DNA of 8,955 nucleotides from Planctomycetota bacterium (GTDB lineage Bacteria > Planctomycetota > Planctomycetia > Pirellulales > Pirellulaceae), in contig JAPLNJ010000348.1 in NCBI GenBank assembly GCA_026692885.1, positions 1 to 8,955 of the forward strand. Reading direction: 5' to 3'. A program made the position numbers and the translations under genes. Shown piece by piece: positions 1-6,896 of the stretch. Within the stretch, counting starts at the first letter, position 1, and the number at the start of each line of letters is the position of its first letter. The notes beneath the pieces are model-generated. The model saw only the letters and a program-made list of their open reading frames with translations. It was not told where the DNA came from and made no database searches.

Positions 1-3000
1 ACGCGTCTCGTGGCACCCCACGCAGCCGCGCCGCTCGCCCGGCTGGAAGCTGATGAACGACCGCATCCGCCTCAGTTCCATGTGGTTCTCATCCAGTAAC
101 TGGAAGTACACCGGCGTATCGACTGGGACCAGAAAATTCGCGCTGCCGTCCGACTCGACGGGCACCTCGCCCAGCACCCGCACCGGGTTCCAATTGATCA
201 TCACCGACTTCACATCCGGTTCGTAACGCTGGCCGCCGTAGGTATTGCAGTAGGGCCACGCGAGACCTTCGGCGATACGCAGGTAACGAATCGACTTCGG
301 CTCGATGCCCGGCACGCCCTTGCCCACGTTGGTCAGCGAACAGACGGCGAACGGAACGTCGGGATCAGTCGCATCCGCCAGCACAGGCGGCCGCGGGCGC
401 GGCTGCAACGGGATCGGGGTGAAGCACGAGATGGCCGGGTCGCGATAGAGCAGCTCCTTGGTCCCGTACACGTCGATCACGTACAACCCGTAACCGGCCG
501 GGTCGATCTCTTTGGTGACCCCGTAACTGTGCCCAAAGGCTCCGTACGAAACCAGGAACGTGGTCTCGGATAGCGGCCAGGGGTGCATGTAGTAGCCGCT
601 GGTTCCCAGAACCCCGCCCTGCGGCACCGCCCGGCCCGTCATGCCACCCTCGGGCGGCAGCACGCCGGGCGTGACGATCCGGATGCCCTGCGGGCTGTTC
701 ATACCGTCGCGCGGATTGATCAGAATCACGGGACCGGCGGGCAACGTATGGTGCCCCGTGGCCACGCCGACCAGGCGGGTGCTACCGGGGACCGAGCGGC
801 AGTCCTCGACGGCCCAGGGATCGTTGAAGTGCTGCTTGAACAGGGCGTCCGCACCGGTCCCGTCGGGCCGGATGATCCACAGCGATTGGATGTTCGCCCA
901 GCCGCGTTCCTGATATTCCCAACGCGTGTAGCCCACCGTGCCGTCGGCCAGCGTGTGCGGCAAGTAGTCGCCGTCCTTGGTTACCGTCATGCGCCGCAGT
1001 TGGCTGCCGTCGGGTCGCATCACGTACAGGTTGGTCGAGGTTTCGTCCTTGTCGTACTCGTTGCACTGCAACGAATAGCCGCATCGCTCGGACACAAACA
1101 CGACGTCGCCGCTGGGCAGGTAGGTCGGATCCAGGTCGCTCCACTCGCCGCTGGTCAGCTGCCGCAGGTGCTGGCCGTCGAGACCGATCTCGAACAGGTG
1201 CGTCGGCTCCTGGCTGCGACGCAGTTCGAAGCTGGTGCGCCGGTCGAGCCAACCGGCCGGCGGCTCGCTGCTTTTGGCCTTGGCATAGCCGAACACGACG
1301 CGATCTCCGTCCCACCAGAGATCCAGGCCGTGGACGTGGCCGGGCCCGAGCGCACCGTTCAGGATCTGGCGAACTTCGCCTTCCGCCTCCGGTCCGGCCA
1401 GCGTCAGGAGGCAGATGTCCCCGCCGGGCCGCGAGACCCAGGGCATGTGGTTCAGGCAGACGTCGGGATACGTCTCCTGCGTGAAACGCTTCACAAACAA
1501 CAGCTTGTCGAACTGCAGCCGCGGGTTGGCGAAGGCGACGCGGCGGGCCAACCAGCGCGCCTCGCGGTACAAGGCCGCGCGGGCGGTCGGGTCGGTGCCT
1601 GCGGCACTTTCCTGGTCGTTCAACACGGCGACGCGCTTGCGCAGTGCGACGCAGGTCTCCGGCAGAGGCACGCCGAATTCCGTCGCCATATACTCCGCCC
1701 GCTGCAGCGTCTCCGCGACTGGTGCCACGAAGAAGGCCCGGCCGTTTCGCAATTCGGCGTGGCCTTGGCGAGCGGTCACGATCACGGCCGCGGCACCTTC
1801 GTGGGCGACCTGGAATTCTAGCGTCAGCGGACCAGTCGCTGCCAGCTGTTGCTGGAGGACCGTCTGTCGTTCCGGTCGTAGCGGAGTGAATACCACGGTC
1901 TCGACGGACAACTCGATCGGCGCGCTGAGCGGCTGCTCCGCACGCAGTTCCAACACGACGCGGTTCTTGCCGAAACCGAAAGCCAGTTTGTCCGGCCACA
2001 CCAACTGCCAGGCCAGGTTGCCCGCCAGCGGCATCGGCTGGCTGTGGAACGCGGTCGCCTCGGTCGGTGCGGACGGCAGTTCGCCACCCAGGGACAACGC
2101 CACCTCGACGGTGGTCTGGCCGTCCTGGCGGACCAGCTTGGCCCGGTCAGCCGGCGCCGGTCGGCCGTTGATCGTCACCACCGTTGCCGCCCCCGTCCCG
2201 GCGAGTCCCAGCTTCGCCGGGCCGAGCGTGACCAAGTCGCCGCCTTTGGACCAGGGGCTGCGGCTGCTCTGCTCGGCGGGCCGGTGCAGGGCGAGATTCT
2301 GCTCCTGCTTGGTGTCGCCGGGCGGGTAGATTTCCACTTCGTCCAAGTGCAGGAAAATCGGCGCGGCACTCGGCAACTGAATCCGCACGAACCTCGCCGT
2401 CACACCGGCGGGCAGTTGCGTCTGCAGGTCGACCACCAGCGGCTTACCGTCCGTGCTGCCGCCAAACGGTTGGCCTTGATTGTCGTAGCACTTGCTCCAC
2501 GTCTTGCCGTCGTCCGACGTCAGGATGACCAGAATATCAGCGTTGTGCAGGCCCGGCGGATAATCCAGCCGGTTATAGATCACGATCTTGCCGAGCGCCT
2601 GCCGCGTGCCCAGGTCGACCTGCCACCAGGGATTAGGTTCGGAGTTCGTGTGAAAAGCGTAGCGGCCGTGCTTAATCCCATCCACAGCGCCCCCAGCGTC
2701 GGTGGCTGTGGTCAGCGGCAGGAAACAGGCTTCGGCCGACGAGGGGAAGGAAGCCCCGACGTAGAACCGCGTGTCGTCGCGGCAGAGCTTGATCTGCGGC
2801 TGCACCGGCTGATCCGCCGGCCCCGGCGGCAGGAGCACGGCTTGTTGCCAGCCGGGCTCGTCCAACCGGCCGTCCAGCTTCGGCGCGGGCACCTGCGGAA
2901 CGCGAATCCCTCCCGCCACACCGCTTCCGTTCACCCCGGTCGCGCCGGACCACTGCAGTTCCACCTCCGGGAAGCGGACCAGGCCCGCTTGACGAATCTG

Positions 3001-3108
3001 CAACATCCGACCCTCATCCTGCTGCCGCCAATCCGCCTCGACGCGATCGTGGAAGGCTGGCTCCACGGCCGGCACTGCTAGCAGACAGAGCAAAGTCATC
3101 GCGTACAT
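1..3108 (-). CDS. HzsA-related exported beta-propeller protein with CBM9-like and discoidin-like N-terminus and CxxCH motif (C-terminus beyond window)
   Basis: I translated this frame by hand: 1036 codons from ATG 3108 to the left edge without a stop, so the 3' end is missing. The start has GGGAGGA 6 nt upstream, followed by a short hydrophobic leader (MYAMTLLCLLAVPAV) lacking the usual Lys/Arg, so export is likely but the signal is weak. Residues 77-121 (LDGRLDEPGW ... DDTRFYVGASF) resemble a short CBM9-like fold. Residues about 135-262 are a discoidin/F5-8 type C-like domain (NPWWQVDLG, TSDDGKTW, ARFVRIQL, LDEVEIYP). Residues 271-456 are beta-rich and unassigned. From about 457 on, motifs of HzsA-related proteins appear (FANPRLQFDKLLFVKR, NHMPWVSRPGG), then TolB/WD40-like blades such as SDLDPTYLPSGDVVFVSER at 657 and LWIIRPDGTGADAL near 743. 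Residues 977-1033 lead into CVGCH (1029-1033), a covalent haem c attachment motif. In anammox hydrazine synthase the alpha subunit combines a propeller with haem domains, but non-anammox planctomycetes carry many uncharacterised relatives. Neither hzsB nor hzsC is adjacent, so hydrazine synthesis should not be assumed. Confidence 0.88.
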   Translation of the reverse strand, partial: MYAMTLLCLLAVPAVEPAFHDRVEADWRQQDEGRMLQIRQAGLVRFPEVELQWSGATGVNGSGVAGGIRVPQVPAPKLDGRLDEPGWQQAVLLPPGPADQPVQPQIKLCRDDTRFYVGASFPSSAEACFLPLTTATDAGGAVDGIKHGRYAFHTNSEPNPWWQVDLGTRQALGKIVIYNRLDYPPGLHNADILVILTSDDGKTWSKCYDNQGQPFGGSTDGKPLVVDLQTQLPAGVTARFVRIQLPSAAPIFLHLDEVEIYPPGDTKQEQNLALHRPAEQSSRSPWSKGGDLVTLGPAKLGLAGTGAATVVTINGRPAPADRAKLVRQDGQTTVEVALSLGGELPSAPTEATAFHSQPMPLAGNLAWQLVWPDKLAFGFGKNRVVLELRAEQPLSAPIELSVETVVFTPLRPERQTVLQQQLAATGPLTLEFQVAHEGAAAVIVTARQGHAELRNGRAFFVAPVAETLQRAEYMATEFGVPLPETCVALRKRVAVLNDQESAAGTDPTARAALYREARWLARRVAFANPRLQFDKLLFVKRFTQETYPDVCLNHMPWVSRPGGDICLLTLAGPEAEGEVRQILNGALGPGHVHGLDLWWDGDRVVFGYAKAKSSEPPAGWLDRRTSFELRRSQEPTHLFEIGLDGQHLRQLTSGEWSDLDPTYLPSGDVVFVSERCGYSLQCNEYDKDETSTNLYVMRPDGSQLRRMTVTKDGDYLPHTLADGTVGYTRWEYQERGWANIQSLWIIRPDGTGADALFKQHFNDPWAVEDCRSVPGSTRLVGVATGHHTLPAGPVILINPRDGMNSPQGIRIVTPGVLPPEGGMTGRAVPQGGVLGTSGYYMHPWPLSETTFLVSYGAFGHSYGVTKEIDPAGYGLYVIDVYGTKELLYRDPAISCFTPIPLQPRPRPPVLADATDPDVPFAVCSLTNVGKGVPGIEPKSIRYLRIAEGLAWPYCNTYGGQRYEPDVKSVMINWNPVRVLGEVPVESDGSANFLVPVDTPVYFQLLDENHMELRRMRSFISFQPGERRGCVGCHETR

Positions 3109-3114
3109 CGAAAG

Positions 3115-3121
3115 TCCTCCC
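3115..3121 (-). promoter_or_regulatory. Ribosome binding site of the HzsA-related gene
   Basis: The minus strand reads GGGAGGA, then 6 nt, then ATG at 3108-3106. It fixes the start of a gene whose other end is outside the window. It also shows that the gene has its own initiation signal although it lies only 63 nt after the ATPase stop. Confidence 0.7.
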
Positions 3122-3151
3122 TTGGTCAACTTCCCTCGCCCCGTTACTCCG

Positions 3152-3168
3152 GGGAGATTCCGTCTCCC
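3152..3168 (-). other. Intergenic stem-loop between the ATPase and HzsA-related genes
   Basis: GGGAGA and TCTCCC form a perfect 6-bp stem around a 5-nt loop, starting 4 nt after the ATPase stop codon. No T-run follows on the transcribed strand, so it is not a convincing intrinsic terminator. It could be a processing or mRNA-stability hairpin, or chance in GC-rich DNA. The spacer is 63 nt in total and no promoter was recognised in it. Confidence 0.3.
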
Positions 3169-3171
3169 GAC

Positions 3172-3876
3172 TCAGAAGGTCCGGCGGTGTTCGTTCAGTT
3201 GGTCCGACTGAATCAACCCGTCGCGCAAGCGCACGATGCGTTTGGCGTGCGCCGCGACATCGTTTTCGTGCGTCACCATGATGATGGTCCGGCCTTCCTG
3301 GTTCAAGCGGTAGAACAATTGCAGGATCTCTTCGGTGGTCTGTGAATCGAGATTCCCGGTGGCCTCGTCGGCCAGGATAAAGTACGGATCGTTGACCAGG
3401 CTGCGGGCGATCGCGACGCGCTGCTGCTGACCGCCGGACAGCTGTGTGGGGCGGTGCCGCAGGCGATCCCCTAAACCGACCAAGGCGGCTAACTCGTGGC
3501 AGCGCTGCCGAGCCTGGCGACCCGTGCGACCCTGGTAGTACAGCGGGACCTCGATGTTCTCGACGACCGTCAACTGGGGGATCAAATTGTACGACTGGAA
3601 CACGAAGCCGATGCGACTGGCGCGGACCCGCGACAGGGCTCGGTCAGACAGCTTCGCGACATCCAGCTCGCCCAGAAAATAGGAGCCGGCGGTGGGCTTG
3701 TCCAGACAGCCCAGCAGATTCAGTAGCGTGCTCTTGCCGGAGCCGGAAGGGCCCATGATCGCCACGTAGTCGCCTTCCGGAACCTCCAGCGTGATACCGC
3801 GCAAGGCATGGACCGTTTCGCCTTTCAGGACATAGTCCTTCCGCAGATCTTGCAGATGGCAGGCCAGTTGCGTCAT
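3172..3876 (-). CDS. ABC transporter ATP-binding protein, MacB/LolD type
   Basis: This 234-residue cytoplasmic ATPase hydrolyses ATP to drive a type VII (MacB/LolD/FtsE-like) ABC system. Visible motifs are Walker A GPSGSGKST (42-50), Q-loop FQSYNL with Gln94, signature LSGGQQQR (146-153), Walker B ILADE (167-171), D-loop NLDS (175-178) and H-loop His203 in VTHE. The length is normal for a stand-alone nucleotide-binding subunit. The usual ADEPTGNLDS is ADEATGNLDS here, a Pro-to-Ala change next to the catalytic Glu171 that should not abolish activity. ATG 3876 overlaps the adaptor stop as ATGA, and AGGAGG lies 6 nt upstream, so translation is coupled to the adaptor gene. A FtsX/MacB-like permease gene would normally follow but is absent. 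The substrate cannot be read from the sequence. Confidence 0.95.
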   Translation of the reverse strand: MTQLACHLQDLRKDYVLKGETVHALRGITLEVPEGDYVAIMGPSGSGKSTLLNLLGCLDKPTAGSYFLGELDVAKLSDRALSRVRASRIGFVFQSYNLIPQLTVVENIEVPLYYQGRTGRQARQRCHELAALVGLGDRLRHRPTQLSGGQQQRVAIARSLVNDPYFILADEATGNLDSQTTEEILQLFYRLNQEGRTIIMVTHENDVAAHAKRIVRLRDGLIQSDQLNEHRRTF

Positions 3877-5669
3877 GGGCTGCCTCCTGAGCCTCCCGCC
3901 GGTTTGCCCGTGGGCTTGGCTTTTACCCTGGCGGCCAGGAACTCGGCCCGCGTAATCTGGCCGTCCCCGTTCGTGTCGGCAGCCAGTAGGAACTCGCGGC
4001 GGTCGGCCGGGGCATCGTCCACGTCCTGTTTCGAGATCACGCCATCGCCGTCCTTATCGAGCGTGGCGAAGAGTTTCAGCGAATCCGCAACGGCACTGCC
4101 GGGCGTTGCGTCTTTGCCCGGCGGTGCGGCCGCAAGCTTCTCGCCCGGCAGGGCGGCCGCTATCGCGGAGTTCGGTGGTCCGGCGGGGCGTGGGCCTCCA
4201 GCGGCCAGCTGCACAGGGCTGTCCTCGGGCAGGTCGGGCAGGCGGAGTTTATCCGTATGAGCGCGCGGATTCATGACCACCTCGTCCCCCTCCTGCAAGC
4301 CCTGCTTGATCGTCATGAAGCTGTCGTTGGCGGAGCCAACCGTCAGTGGGCGCGTGTCGTACTGATGTCCGTGCTTCACCAGGCAAAAGTAATGGCCCTT
4401 GGTTTCGTACAACGCTTGTATGGGGACTTGCAGCAGCTGTTCCTGACGCTCGACAAAGATCCGGACTTCGGCATTCATGCCCGAGCGCATCTCGGGGGGC
4501 GGCTCGTGGATGGCGACAAACGCGGCGTATTCCTTGATGTTGCCGCTGCTCCAACTGCCCGGCTCGGCATACTGGTTCACCTTGGTCACGGAACCCTGGA
4601 GCACCTGATCCTTCAGCGCATCCAGTTTAATGGCGACGTCCATCCCAGGCGTGACAAGCGAGACGCGGGACTCGTTGATCAAGGCCTTGATCTGCATCTT
4701 GCTCGGGTCGGGCAGACGGATCAGCACTTGCCGTTCGCGGGCCATCGCCCCCGGCTCCAGCACGAACTCGCCGCCGCCGCGGCGGCTGTACACGTTGCCG
4801 AACACCACTTGGCCATCAATGGGGGCCGTGATGGTACAGGCGGCAATCTGCTGTTCGAGGTCCAGACGCTTTTTCGTCTCCAACTGGTCACTATCCTTCG
4901 TCGTCTGCCATTTGGATTGGGCAATGGCGATGTCGCTGTCGAACTGCTTGAGCATTTTGGCCCTCGTGTATTTGCGCAGCACCGCCAGCTTGCCGTGCGC
5001 CGCATCGAGTTCGTTCTTCGCCTTGTCGACCGCGAACTGATCACCCTCCAATTGCAGCGCCGTGACAATGCCTTTGGCGGCCAGCCGCTCGGTGGACTTG
5101 AAAGCCAATTGCGCCCGGCGCAGATTCTCCTCCGCCACGAAGATCTCACTGAGAATCGTCTGTTCCTCTTGTTTGAACGAACCCTCCAGGTACTCCACGC
5201 GAGCAATCTCGGTCGCCTGCAAGGTATTGTCGGCCTGCACGACAGCGGCGGCGCTGGTGTTGCAGGCGATTCTCTGCGTCACCAGTTCCTGCTCCAGGGC
5301 CGACGAATCCAAACTGACTAACTTATCGCCCGTCTTGACGCGGGCGCCTTCGTCAATGGCCCACAGCACGGCCGTGCCGGCCGACGAGCGGGACTTGACC
5401 TTGCAGCGGACCTCGCGCAGTTCGTCACCCGCGGGGCTTTCCACCGTGCCCTGTTCCAAGACCACGTGTTCGAACGGACCGAGAATGACCCGCTGGACCA
5501 ACAGATCTTCAGCGGATTCCTCTTTGTCCCCGCGGAAGTAGAACCAGCCGATGGCGCCGATGCCGGCTACGACGGCCAGCAGCAGGACCGCAATCAACAG
5601 GACGGATCCGGCACGCTGGGGTGGGCGACGGCCGGCAGGGCGCGACGTGCGGGATAGCGGGGTGACCAT
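3873..5669 (-). CDS. MacA/HlyD-family periplasmic adaptor (membrane fusion protein) with C-terminal EF-hand pair
   Basis: 598 residues from ATG 5669. The protein should span the inner membrane once and bridge an ABC transporter to the periplasm or outer envelope. After a short basic N-terminus there is one membrane helix (about 22-45, SVLLIAVLLLAVVAGIGAIG). A first lipoyl half-motif follows (about 100-122, DEGARVKTGDKLVSLD), then a long coiled-coil hairpin (about 123-275). The second lipoyl half is TITAPIDGQVVF (about 279-290), followed by beta-barrel and membrane-proximal segments to about 470. A Pro/Ala/Gly linker (about 480-530) leads to two EF-hand loops, DKDGDGVISKQD (538-549) and DTNGDGQITRAE (565-576), and a Gly/Ser/Pro tail. 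The EF-hand appendage is unusual for this family; MacA is about 370 residues. The frame extends upstream to a TTG at 5744, but I chose 5669 because AGGA lies 8 nt upstream and the resulting N-terminus suits a membrane protein. The ATPase gene overlaps its stop by 4 nt. Confidence 0.9.
   Translation of the reverse strand: MVTPLSRTSRPAGRRPPQRAGSVLLIAVLLLAVVAGIGAIGWFYFRGDKEESAEDLLVQRVILGPFEHVVLEQGTVESPAGDELREVRCKVKSRSSAGTAVLWAIDEGARVKTGDKLVSLDSSALEQELVTQRIACNTSAAAVVQADNTLQATEIARVEYLEGSFKQEEQTILSEIFVAEENLRRAQLAFKSTERLAAKGIVTALQLEGDQFAVDKAKNELDAAHGKLAVLRKYTRAKMLKQFDSDIAIAQSKWQTTKDSDQLETKKRLDLEQQIAACTITAPIDGQVVFGNVYSRRGGGEFVLEPGAMARERQVLIRLPDPSKMQIKALINESRVSLVTPGMDVAIKLDALKDQVLQGSVTKVNQYAEPGSWSSGNIKEYAAFVAIHEPPPEMRSGMNAEVRIFVERQEQLLQVPIQALYETKGHYFCLVKHGHQYDTRPLTVGSANDSFMTIKQGLQEGDEVVMNPRAHTDKLRLPDLPEDSPVQLAAGGPRPAGPPNSAIAAALPGEKLAAAPPGKDATPGSAVADSLKLFATLDKDGDGVISKQDVDDAPADRREFLLAADTNGDGQITRAEFLAARVKAKPTGKPAGGSGGSP
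3883..3888 (-). promoter_or_regulatory. Ribosome binding site of the ABC ATPase inside the adaptor 3' end
   Basis: A consensus AGGAGG on the minus strand sits 6 nt before the ATG of the ATPase, inside the codons for the glycine-rich tail of the adaptor. With the ATGA start-stop overlap it indicates coupled translation of adaptor and ATPase. Confidence 0.75.
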
Positions 5670-5861
5670 GGGGAGGGTCCTGGTGGGAGTGCAGGAGTCT
5701 CCTCGCCCTAAGTTGCGGTGCCTGGCCAGAGACGGGCGAGGCAACTCCTAGTGGATGCTTGCCGATGCCACTTGATGTTAGCCGGGAATTGCGTTCCTCG
5801 CAATCTGACTGTCCGGACAGACTGTCGGGCCGTGTTGTCGTGCCGTGTTAACGGCTCAGGC
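5670..5861 (-). promoter_or_regulatory. Intergenic region upstream of the adaptor gene with candidate promoter and dyads
   Basis: On the minus strand, TTGCGA (5803-5798) and TAACAT (5780-5775) lie 17 nt apart, each matching 4 of 6 bases of the sigma-70-type boxes. If used, the leader is about 100 nt. A dyad ATTGCG-n5-CGCAAT (5788-5804) covers the -35 box. A perfect 12-bp palindrome CTGTCCGGACAG (5809-5820) lies just upstream, flanked by two GACTGTC copies (5807-5813 and 5820-5826). A 5-bp hairpin GCCGT/ACGGC (5842-5855) follows the OleD-like stop without a T-run. This is the only sizeable gap among the genes, so a separate transcription unit for the exporter genes is plausible. Promoter boxes are poorly defined in planctomycetes, so the assignment is tentative. 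Confidence 0.35.
5809..5820. promoter_or_regulatory. Operator-like perfect palindrome
   Basis: CTGTCCGGACAG is a perfect 12-bp palindrome 5 nt upstream of the candidate -35 box of the adaptor gene, with GACTGTC repeated across it. Symmetric sites of this size at promoters often bind dimeric repressors, but no regulator gene is in the window and the site matches no operator I can name. Confidence 0.3.
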
Positions 5862-6887
5862 TCAACGGGAGCTGCGCCCTCCCAGCACTCGATGGTTGAC
5901 GGCACATTCGTCCGCCAGACGCTGCATGCCGGCCGCGGTCGAGACGAGTGGCGCGTAACCGAAATCGGCGCGGGCTCGAGAAATGTCAAAGTAGTGATCC
6001 CGGGCAAGCTGGGCGGCTAAGAAGCGAGTCATGCTTGGTTCGCCCTTTAGCCGTAGGACGGAGTAGGCCCCTTCCAGCATCGCCCCGATGCGCCACGCTG
6101 CGGTGAAGGAGATCTTCTTGCGGACGGGCGGCAGGCCCGCCAAGGCGAGGATTTCGGTGATCCAGTCCCAGCAGTTGACCGGTTCACCTTGGCTGATGAA
6201 ATAGGCTTGGCCGCAGACGGGCGAACCGGATACCAGGGCCTCGGCCGCTTGCAGATGAGCAGCGGCCGCGTTCTCCGCGTAAACCATGTCGATCAGATTC
6301 GTGCCCGCACCCACTTGGCGCAGTCGACCGCGACGAGCCCGCTGCAGCAGTCGTGGAATCAAGTGCCGATCGCGCGGCCCCCAAATCAGATGGGGCCGGA
6401 GCGAACAGGTGAGTAATCCCTGCTGGCCGTTGGCCTGCAGCACGTGTTGTTCCGCCAGCGCCTTGGTGTGGGGATAATGGCAGAGCCACCGCGACGGATA
6501 TGGCACCGCCTCGTTGACGCCCTGCTGATCCCGGCCATCGAAAGTCACGCTCGGGCTGCTGGTGTACACGAGTCGTGGCACATGCTGTCGCCAGCAGCCG
6601 GCGATGACGTTTTGGGTGGCGAGGGTGTTGATGCCGAAGTAGTAGTTCCACGGCCCCCAGAGGCCCGCGACGCCCGCGGTGTGGAAAACCACGTCGACTT
6701 GGCTACAGGCATCCAGCGCGACCTGCGGATCGCGCAAATCGCCCTGGAGCGACTCCACGCCCAGCCGATCGAGTTGCCCGTAGCGGTTACGGGCGATCGC
6801 CCGCACCCGGACCCCGCGAGCCACTAGCTGCTCGACCACATACAATCCGAGAAATCCGCCGGCGCCGGTCACTAAGGCTCGCTTCAT
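5862..6887 (-). CDS. oleD: OleD-like NAD(P)-dependent 2-alkyl-3-oxoalkanoate reductase / 3beta-HSD-type SDR
   Basis: 341 residues, an extended short-chain dehydrogenase close in motif pattern to OleD. OleD reduces the 2-alkyl-3-ketoacid made by OleA to the beta-hydroxy acid, which OleC and OleB turn into long-chain olefins. The N-terminal Rossmann motif is TGAGGFLG (7-14), with GDLRD at 49-53. The catalytic group is TSS (109-111) with Tyr138 and Lys142 in YPHTK. OleD-like blocks are LRPHLIWGPRDRHLIPRLL (163-181), YFISQGEPVNCWDWI (229-243) and GEPSMTRF (282-289). The length is normal and all catalytic residues are present. ATG 6887 lies 9 nt after the GYF-protein stop with only a weak purine-rich SD (GAGA), which suggests co-transcription and possibly coupled translation. 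No oleA, oleB or oleC is in view, so the substrate may differ; a sterol-like 3beta-hydroxy dehydrogenase role is the main alternative. Confidence 0.82.
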   Translation of the reverse strand: MKRALVTGAGGFLGLYVVEQLVARGVRVRAIARNRYGQLDRLGVESLQGDLRDPQVALDACSQVDVVFHTAGVAGLWGPWNYYFGINTLATQNVIAGCWRQHVPRLVYTSSPSVTFDGRDQQGVNEAVPYPSRWLCHYPHTKALAEQHVLQANGQQGLLTCSLRPHLIWGPRDRHLIPRLLQRARRGRLRQVGAGTNLIDMVYAENAAAAHLQAAEALVSGSPVCGQAYFISQGEPVNCWDWITEILALAGLPPVRKKISFTAAWRIGAMLEGAYSVLRLKGEPSMTRFLAAQLARDHYFDISRARADFGYAPLVSTAAGMQRLADECAVNHRVLGGRSSR

Positions 6888-6896
6888 CGGTGCGTC

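Noticed and set aside
583..1821. 412-codon open frame on the plus strand
   Set aside because: It lies fully antisense to the HzsA-related gene, whose frame shows clear domain motifs. Its product is Arg/Gln/Val-rich without a recognisable domain, as expected of a shadow frame in GC-rich DNA.
782..1999. 405-codon minus-strand open frame in another phase
   Set aside because: It is an Arg/Pro/Gly-rich out-of-phase reading of the HzsA-related gene, with no domains and no ribosome binding site.
2044..3081. 345-codon open frame on the plus strand
   Set aside because: It is antisense to the CBM9-like and discoidin-like coding region, and its composition is that of a shadow frame.
1..3108. True hydrazine synthase alpha subunit of an anammox organism
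   Set aside because: No hzsB or hzsC is adjacent, the N-terminal sugar-binding-like modules are not part of the anammox enzyme as I know it, and relatives are common in other planctomycetes.
4257..5321. 354-codon open frame on the plus strand
   Set aside because: It is antisense to the coiled-coil part of the adaptor. Its Leu/His/Arg-rich product mirrors the coiled-coil codons and has no motif.
5670..5744. Longer adaptor form starting at TTG 5744
   Set aside because: The purine run AGGAG directly abuts the TTG, leaving no spacing, and the extra 25 residues look non-coding. ATG 5669 gives a normal membrane-anchor N-terminus.
5820..5829. Shared string ACTGTCGGG between the adaptor promoter region and the palindromic element (8841-8849)
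   Set aside because: It is only nine bases long, with no similarity around it; chance is sufficient.
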